Program-made: the position numbers and the translations under genes
Assembly: GCA_900551885.1 (NCBI GenBank)
Contig: URXS01000084.1
Span: forward strand, 1-7,936
Direction: 5' to 3'
Length of the DNA stretch: 7,936 bases
DNA from: an uncultured Oscillibacter sp.
GTDB lineage: Bacteria; Bacillota; Clostridia; Oscillospirales; Oscillospiraceae
Part shown: piece after piece, positions 5,874 to 7,936 of the stretch
Numbering within the stretch: the first letter of the stretch is position 1
Layout: every line of letters begins with the position of its first letter
The notes under the pieces: generated by a model
What the model saw: only the letters and a program-made list of their open reading frames with translations
Told to the model about the DNA's origin: nothing
Databases searched by the model: none

Positions 5874-5914
5874 CGTAAGAAAACCGTAAGACTTTTCCCC
5901 GGTCCGCCGTAAGA
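5874..5914 (+). promoter_or_regulatory. Three phased CGTAAGA direct repeats, probable response-regulator operator
   Basis: CGTAAGA occurs at 5874-5880, 5885-5891 and 5908-5914, with starts 11 and 23 nt apart, about one and two helical turns. The last two copies match over a longer unit, CCGTAAGA(C/T)TTTT, in 12 of 13 positions. OmpR-family regulators bind such tandem direct repeats head-to-tail on one face of the DNA. Location directly before the second regulator gene suggests autoregulation by that protein, though binding by the first regulator is equally compatible with the sequence. Confidence 0.7.
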
Positions 5915-5920
5915 TTTTTA
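5892..5920 (+). promoter_or_regulatory. Candidate activator-dependent promoter of two-component system 2
   Basis: TTTTAT (5915-5920, 4 of 6 -10 consensus bases) lies 17 nt after CTTTTC (5892-5897), a very poor -35. The second CGTAAGA copy touches the -35 region, as at promoters where a response regulator replaces the -35 contact. Because a terminator lies just upstream, some promoter is needed here. The exact hexamers are uncertain. Confidence 0.35.
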
Positions 5921-5940
5921 TGGGACACTGGGTCTGGCTC

Positions 5941-5948
5941 AAGGAGGG
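5941..5948 (+). promoter_or_regulatory. Ribosome binding site that fixes the second response regulator start
   Basis: AAGGAGGG has its GGAGG core 8 nt before ATG 5956. An in-frame ATG at 5920 lies upstream of this site, in the promoter region, and would add 12 residues not typical of receiver domains. Confidence 0.85.
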
Positions 5949-5955
5949 AAGCGAC

Positions 5956-6660
5956 ATGAACGAGTGCATTCTGGTGGTGGACGATGACGCCGAGATCGCC
6001 GGTGCCATCGCCATCACATTGGAGCGGGAGGGCTACCGGTGCCTGAAGGCATCCGACGGCCTGGAGGCCGTGGATCTGGCACTGACGAAGCCGGTGGACC
6101 TGATCGTGCTGGATGTGATGATGCCGAAGCTGGACGGTCTGTCCGCTCTGATGCGGATCCGGGAGAAGCGGAATCTGCCGGTGATCGTGCTGTCGGCCAA
6201 AAGCGAGGACTCCGACAAGATCCTGGGATTGTCCATGGGGGCGGATGACTACGTCACCAAGCCCTTCAACCCCCAGGAGCTGGCGGCCAGGGTCCGCAGC
6301 CAGCTCCGGCGGTACACCCAGTTGGGAGACATTCATGCCCAGGCCCGGAAGGGACAGTTGGTCAATGGCCGCCTCACCTACGACCCGGAGAGCCGCCAGC
6401 TTCTGGCGGACGGGGAAGCGGTGCGGCTGACTGCCACGGAGACCAAGATCGTGGAGCTGCTGATGGCCAACCCCGGCCGGGTATTCCCGGCGGAGGAGAT
6501 CTATCGCCGGGTGTGGGGGGAGGAGACCGCCTACGCCTGTGAGAACACGGTGATGGTCCACATCCGCCGCATCCGGGAAAAGGTGGAGCTGAACCCCAGC
6601 GAGCCAGATTACATCAAGGTGGTGTGGGGAATTGGATACAAAATGGAACGGCATGGATAA
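5956..6660 (+). CDS. OmpR/VanR-like response regulator (REC + winged helix), system 2
   Basis: Predicted 234-residue transcription factor. Receiver domain, about residues 1-117: acidic triad D9-D10-D11 in CILVVDDDAEIA, phospho-acceptor D53 in LIVLDVMMPKLDG, Ser80 at the switch Thr/Ser position in VIVLSAKSE, and K102 in YVTKPFNPQEL. The winged-helix domain, about 135-234, shows GRLTYDPESRQLLADG, VRLTATETKIVELLM, the HTH region EIYRRVWGE with recognition helix CENTVMVHIRRIREKVE (195-211), and the wing VVWGIGYKM. This resembles VanR-type regulators of clostridia more than the first regulator in the window does. The stop TAA overlaps the next gene by 8 nt (ATGGATAA), so the two proteins are probably made in fixed ratio. 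Phased repeats upstream suggest autoregulation. The signal and targets are unknown; the VanR likeness is structural and does not imply vancomycin resistance. Confidence 0.93.
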   Translation: MNECILVVDDDAEIAGAIAITLEREGYRCLKASDGLEAVDLALTKPVDLIVLDVMMPKLDGLSALMRIREKRNLPVIVLSAKSEDSDKILGLSMGADDYVTKPFNPQELAARVRSQLRRYTQLGDIHAQARKGQLVNGRLTYDPESRQLLADGEAVRLTATETKIVELLMANPGRVFPAEEIYRRVWGEETAYACENTVMVHIRRIREKVELNPSEPDYIKVVWGIGYKMERHG

Positions 6661-7936
6661 AGATCCGGGAGAGGCGGTGGAATATTACGTGGCCGCCCGA
6701 ATCAACGAGGCCCTGGACGGGTCGGAGAACGCCCCCGGCGTCCTTCAGGTGAAACCGAAAAAGCACCCCCGGCTCCGGGCCTGGACGGGCGTTCTCGCCC
6801 TGCTGCTGGGCTTTGCCCTGGTGCTGGGGAGCCTGATCAGCGCTCTGGGCCGTGGGGTCTCCAGCAGCAACAGGGAGTGGTGGAAGTCCGACTGGCAGGA
6901 GACCAAAGCCTTTCAATCCGAAGTCAGCGGCTATGTCCGGGACTTCCTGACCCTGGGGGCCGGGGGAGAGCTGGAGTGGTACGACACGGTGCTGGAGGGC
7001 ACCGTCTGGGAAACCGACGGCGGCTGGTGGGGGGAAACCTCCTCCACCGAGACGGCGGTGGAGGAGGACGCCAGCGGGGCGCCGGACGCCGGCTATCAAT
7101 CCGACAAGAACGTCCTGTACGTGATTCTCCGGCACAATCTGTCCGCCTATACCAACACCGACTGGCTGTTGACCAACCCTCAGTCCCTGCCGGAGGGGTA
7201 CAACTTCCTGCTGATCTTCCGGGACGGCAAGGCCCAGGCCTGGAAGGATGGGACGGAGCTGGACCTCTACGGCGACGGCGTCTACACCGGGGACAGCGAC
7301 TGGTACCTGCCTGGCTACGAAAATTTCACCGCCGGGGAAGACGTGGAGGATGTGGAGGTCCGCATAGCGGTCCGGGAGGTGCCGGTCCGCTACCTCCAGG
7401 CCCGGTACGCCGACGGATATGTGTTTGACGGCAGCCCCCTGTACGACCTGTACCAGGGACTGCGGCAGACCCGGGCCTTTTACCTGGCGGCCGCTGTGGC
7501 TTTGGCGGCGGGCATCGCCCTGCTGGTGCTCTCCCGCTGCCTCCGGGAGGACCGGAGGCGGGCGGAGGCGGCCATTGCCGCCAAAACCGTGTACGTGGGA
7601 ACGGAGGTCCGCTTTCTGGCGGCGGCGGTGTGCCTGCTGTGGCTGATCTTCGGCTACACCGACCAGGGCCGGCCCGTCTGGCTGCTGTATCATTTTCTGA
7701 CAAGTGTTGGGGATCTCTCTCCCACCACCCTGGTCCGGACGTATCTCCCCGGCGCCATCCGCATGGTTCTGGAGACCCTGCCCCTTCTGCTGGCCCTCTG
7801 CCTGGTGCTCTGGCTCATTCACAATGACCATCGCCACAACCCGAAAGAGGCGCGGCGGAGCCTGCTGGGCCGGGCGCTCCCCGCCCTCTCCCTGCTTTTG
7901 TCCATGGTGCTGCGCCTGCTGCCCACGGGGTTACTG
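6653..7936 (+). CDS. Multi-spanning membrane protein, probable sensor part of the system 2 histidine kinase (partial)
   Basis: The frame starting at ATG 6653 stays open for 428 codons to the right edge, with no stop, so the C-terminus is missing. Start choice: the ATG overlaps the regulator stop (ATGGATAA), typical of coupled regulator-kinase pairs; no strong Shine-Dalgarno is visible. A cytoplasmic N-terminus of about 42 residues (MDKDPGEAVEYYVAARINEA, then basic KPKKHPRLR) precedes a membrane helix at 43-66. A soluble loop of ~205 residues (about 67-273), rich in Trp, Tyr, Asp and Gly, follows; it is probably extracytoplasmic. More hydrophobic segments lie near 275-295, 319-335, 370-390 and 402-423, with the basic RCLREDRRRAEAAIAAK between the first two. 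No HisKA or HATPase motif is reached within the window. A histidine kinase is expected from the gene order; another membrane protein co-expressed with the regulator remains possible. Confidence 0.72.
   Translation, partial: MDKDPGEAVEYYVAARINEALDGSENAPGVLQVKPKKHPRLRAWTGVLALLLGFALVLGSLISALGRGVSSSNREWWKSDWQETKAFQSEVSGYVRDFLTLGAGGELEWYDTVLEGTVWETDGGWWGETSSTETAVEEDASGAPDAGYQSDKNVLYVILRHNLSAYTNTDWLLTNPQSLPEGYNFLLIFRDGKAQAWKDGTELDLYGDGVYTGDSDWYLPGYENFTAGEDVEDVEVRIAVREVPVRYLQARYADGYVFDGSPLYDLYQGLRQTRAFYLAAAVALAAGIALLVLSRCLREDRRRAEAAIAAKTVYVGTEVRFLAAAVCLLWLIFGYTDQGRPVWLLYHFLTSVGDLSPTTLVRTYLPGAIRMVLETLPLLLALCLVLWLIHNDHRHNPKEARRSLLGRALPALSLLLSMVLRLLPTGLL

Noticed and set aside
4525..6654. Antisense open frame of 709 codons across the kinase and second regulator
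   Set aside because: Same cause. It also runs through the terminator at 5846-5873 and the promoter region, and its product is rich in Gln, Gly, His and Leu with no domain pattern.
6877..7428. + strand frame of 183 codons overlapping the partial membrane protein
   Set aside because: It lies in another phase of a longer frame (6653-7936) and gives an Arg/Gly-rich product typical of a shifted reading of a GC-rich gene.
6614..7837. Antisense open frame of 407 codons opposite the partial membrane protein
   Set aside because: The + strand frame from 6653 has clear membrane helices, is coupled to the regulator gene and is open throughout; the antisense product is compositionally odd and has no features.
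1..7936. CRISPR arrays, tRNA or rRNA genes, insertion sequences
   Set aside because: Reading both strands showed no regularly spaced long repeats, no cloverleaf-like or rRNA sequence and no transposase-like frame.

Overview
The window looks like a chromosomal segment of a GC-rich, low-phylum-GC-exception Firmicute, most likely a gut clostridium of the Oscillospiraceae type (Flavonifractor/Lawsonibacter/Oscillibacter-like). This is inferred from strong AGGAGG-type ribosome binding sites, very GC-rich third codon positions, VanR/OmpR-style two-component pairs with clostridial kinase architecture, and a GldA/GldF/GldG-like ABC locus followed by a DUF4340 gene. No sequence search was possible, so genus is not established. 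All genes are on the + strand.

Layout. (1) Positions 1-3651 hold a four-gene operon: the C-terminal end of an ABC-2 type ATPase, its membrane permease, a GldG-like protein with a large extracytoplasmic domain, and a membrane-anchored DUF4340 protein. The genes overlap or are closely spaced, so they are probably co-transcribed. The likely product is one membrane complex: ATPase inside, permease in the membrane, and two large anchored domains outside. Its substrate is unknown. (2) Positions 3652-3868 are non-coding and hold four successive hairpins plus a promoter-like sequence. (3) Positions 3869-5847 encode an OmpR-family response regulator and a histidine kinase that lacks a HAMP domain, closed by a very clear intrinsic terminator at 5846-5873. 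(4) Positions 5874-5920 carry three helically phased CGTAAGA repeats, a good candidate operator for an OmpR-family regulator. (5) Positions 5956-7936 encode a second OmpR/VanR-like response regulator and, overlapping it by 8 nt, a long membrane protein that runs off the right edge. By position and architecture this is probably the N-terminal sensor part of the partner histidine kinase, but no kinase domain is visible.

How the parts may work together. The two two-component systems are separate transcription units. Either could regulate the ABC operon upstream, but the sequence does not show this directly. The most unusual non-coding element is the stack of hairpins before the first regulator. 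The least understood proteins are the GldG-like/DUF4340 pair. I did not find clear evidence of a wholly new system, mobile element, CRISPR array, tRNA or rRNA in this window.
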